14,682 nucleotides of DNA from positions 1 to 14,682 of the forward strand of contig QMOL01000037.1 in assembly GCA_003648225.1 (NCBI GenBank), given 5' to 3'. Below the pieces are notes generated by a model, which did no database searches, was not told where the DNA came from, and was given only the letters and a program-made list of their open reading frames with translations. This document shows positions 13,669-14,682 of the stretch, in pieces. Numbering within the stretch: position 1 is the stretch's first letter; each line of letters begins with the position of its first letter. A program made the translations under genes and the position numbers. This stretch comes from Chlamydiota bacterium (GTDB lineage Bacteria; Auribacterota; UBA3054; B51-G9).

Positions 13669-14682
13669 TTATCTTACCGGATATCTCTCTTTTTCAATAA
13701 TATCAGAATATCCATCAACTTTTTTATCAGTTTCAATTACAAACCGTTTTTTCCGCGTTGCAATTATATCTTCAGCATTTTTAAGTTCGGAATGTTGGCC
13801 ATCCATAAGTGCCGGTTTGATGAGCTGCGCCTCAACTTCAACTGTGAAAACATCCGAGTTAAGTGAAAGAATATTAACACATCGTTCGAATATATCCGGA
13901 GTCATACCATTAACTTTAAATAAATCTCCGAGAGTTTTGTATGGTTTTAAATTTTTCTTATTGTTTCTATCACGACCTTCAAAAATATTTTCGGCTAATT
14001 CAGAATTAATACCGGGTAAAGCCGCAAGTAATCGCGGCGGTGCTGTGTTTATATTTACTCTGCCCGGCACCGGCACAGGAGTTATGACAGCATAATTAAA
14101 CCAGGCGATACCGGTTTGCCGTCCACCGCTTCCCTTCATTTTTTCGCCGATTTTATCTTCAGTATTTCTTTCAATAACATTATGAGCCGTTAATTTTATT
14201 TTAACGCTTCCGTCTCCTGAAATGTTTTCAGGCTTTATTTTTCCTGCATTAAAAGAGTCCTGTTTACCGTACTGCCCTCTTTTTTTCAATACATCGAATT
14301 TTTTAGTATGATAATTCCAAATTTCAACGTCAAGTAAAGCGTTATTATTTTCTTCAAGAAATTCCGTTGTGTCAATTGCATCGTTTAAACCGTAAATATA
14401 TAAATTGTATGTTCCGGGATATGGAATCGCATTCTTCCATGTCCAAGCGGCTGACTCACCGGATTTTCTTGTATAACACATTGGGGTGGCATAAGCCGGT
14501 CCGATTGAAAATTTATTTCCTTTATTCGGTTTTAATGCCTTTCTGTTAGGCGCTGATCTTGGAATATATCTTGAATTTTTTGATGCGAGCAGAATTGTAT
14601 TTTTAGAGTTGGAAACAATAGGATATTTCTCACCGCGAAGCGGACCGGTAAGAAATCGTAAAGTATGACCAACCCATTTATC
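13669..14682 (-). CDS. GspK-like helix-hairpin-helix protein, 5' end outside window
   Basis: The frame is open from the window edge (codon GAT, 14682-14680) to TAA at 13669-13671: 337 codons, N-terminus missing. Near residue 207 of this part stands GRVNINTAPPRLLAALPGIN, the helix-hairpin-helix signature seen in type II secretion minor pseudopilin GspK and related proteins. It is followed by TLGDLFKVNGMTPDIFERC and FTVEVEAQL, then KKRFVIE, an order also found at GspK C-termini. The part before it (TYNLYIYGLNDAID, LLDVEIWNY, VKIKLTAHNVIE) is a beta-rich insert not typical of GspK. Together this suggests an unusually large envelope-associated pseudopilin-like protein, perhaps part of a secretion or pilus apparatus. 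A secretion role is inference. The ATG at 14481 is internal, not the start, because coding continues upstream of it (GHTLRFLTGPLRGEKYPIVS). Confidence 0.65.
   Translation of the reverse strand, partial: DKWVGHTLRFLTGPLRGEKYPIVSNSKNTILLASKNSRYIPRSAPNRKALKPNKGNKFSIGPAYATPMCYTRKSGESAAWTWKNAIPYPGTYNLYIYGLNDAIDTTEFLEENNNALLDVEIWNYHTKKFDVLKKRGQYGKQDSFNAGKIKPENISGDGSVKIKLTAHNVIERNTEDKIGEKMKGSGGRQTGIAWFNYAVITPVPVPGRVNINTAPPRLLAALPGINSELAENIFEGRDRNNKKNLKPYKTLGDLFKVNGMTPDIFERCVNILSLNSDVFTVEVEAQLIKPALMDGQHSELKNAEDIIATRKKRFVIETDKKVDGYSDIIEKERYPVR

Noticed and set aside
13612..13866. Plus-strand open frame of 84 codons rich in Phe and Ile
   Set aside because: Most of it is antisense to the GspK-like coding sequence; its hydrophobicity reflects AT-rich complement of Lys/Glu codons.
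1..14682. Defence island, prophage or transposon
   Set aside because: No nuclease, integrase, transposase, toxin-antitoxin or phage structural motif was seen in any frame; the content is secreted and sugar-related proteins.

Overview
The window looks like chromosomal DNA from an AT-rich bacterium of the PVC group, most likely Lentisphaerota or Kiritimatiellota. This rests on recalled family resemblance, not a search. The clues are secreted proteins with PEP-CTERM-type tails, a sialate O-acetylesterase remnant, a DUF6786-like lipoprotein remnant, a large secreted protein of the 'SGWNAVFLEV' type, and a GspK-like helix-hairpin-helix protein. Most genes lie on the minus strand. I see no phage, plasmid, transposase, CRISPR, tRNA or rRNA.

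Layout. 1-1671 (-) is the 5' part of a large cytoplasmic protein that resembles an (alpha/alpha)6 glycosidase. It is open to the window edge. 1848-3041 (-) is an intact cupin protein of the mannose-6-phosphate isomerase type. 3123-6581 (-) is an intact 1152-residue secreted protein with three copies of a putative carbohydrate-binding domain, fibronectin-like domains, a lectin-like domain and a degenerate PEP-CTERM tail. 6673-8681 (-) holds a wrecked sialate O-acetylesterase gene plus a beta-sandwich remnant. 8951-10150 (+) is a lipoprotein gene broken by one amber codon. 10158-11360 (-) is a beta-helix protein with a good PEP-CTERM tail but no signal peptide, so its 5' end is probably lost. 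11357-13072 (-) is an intact secreted protein. 13174-13375 (+) is the frameshifted N-terminal stub of another secreted protein. 13669-14682 (-) is the 3' part of a GspK-like gene.

Taken together, the intact genes suggest sugar handling outside and inside the cell: surface or secreted binding proteins, a glycosidase-like enzyme, a sugar-isomerase-like cupin, and possibly a type II secretion or pilus component. The middle (6.7-10.2 kb) and the 13.2 kb stub are decaying. Three of the lesions are one-base changes in short homopolymers, so read errors must be excluded; the stop-codon substitutions are harder to explain that way.

The most unusual signal is that the hydrophobic helix of both PEP-CTERM-type tails is encoded by a degenerate 7-bp tandem repeat (3151-3185 and 10191-10225), with a different unit in each gene. 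Also notable are GC-rich palindromic repeats at 1325-1370 (inside a gene, in frame) and 3071-3119, 8-bp tandem repeats at 3048-3070 and 13393-13422, and a C4-type cysteine cluster in the glycosidase-like protein.
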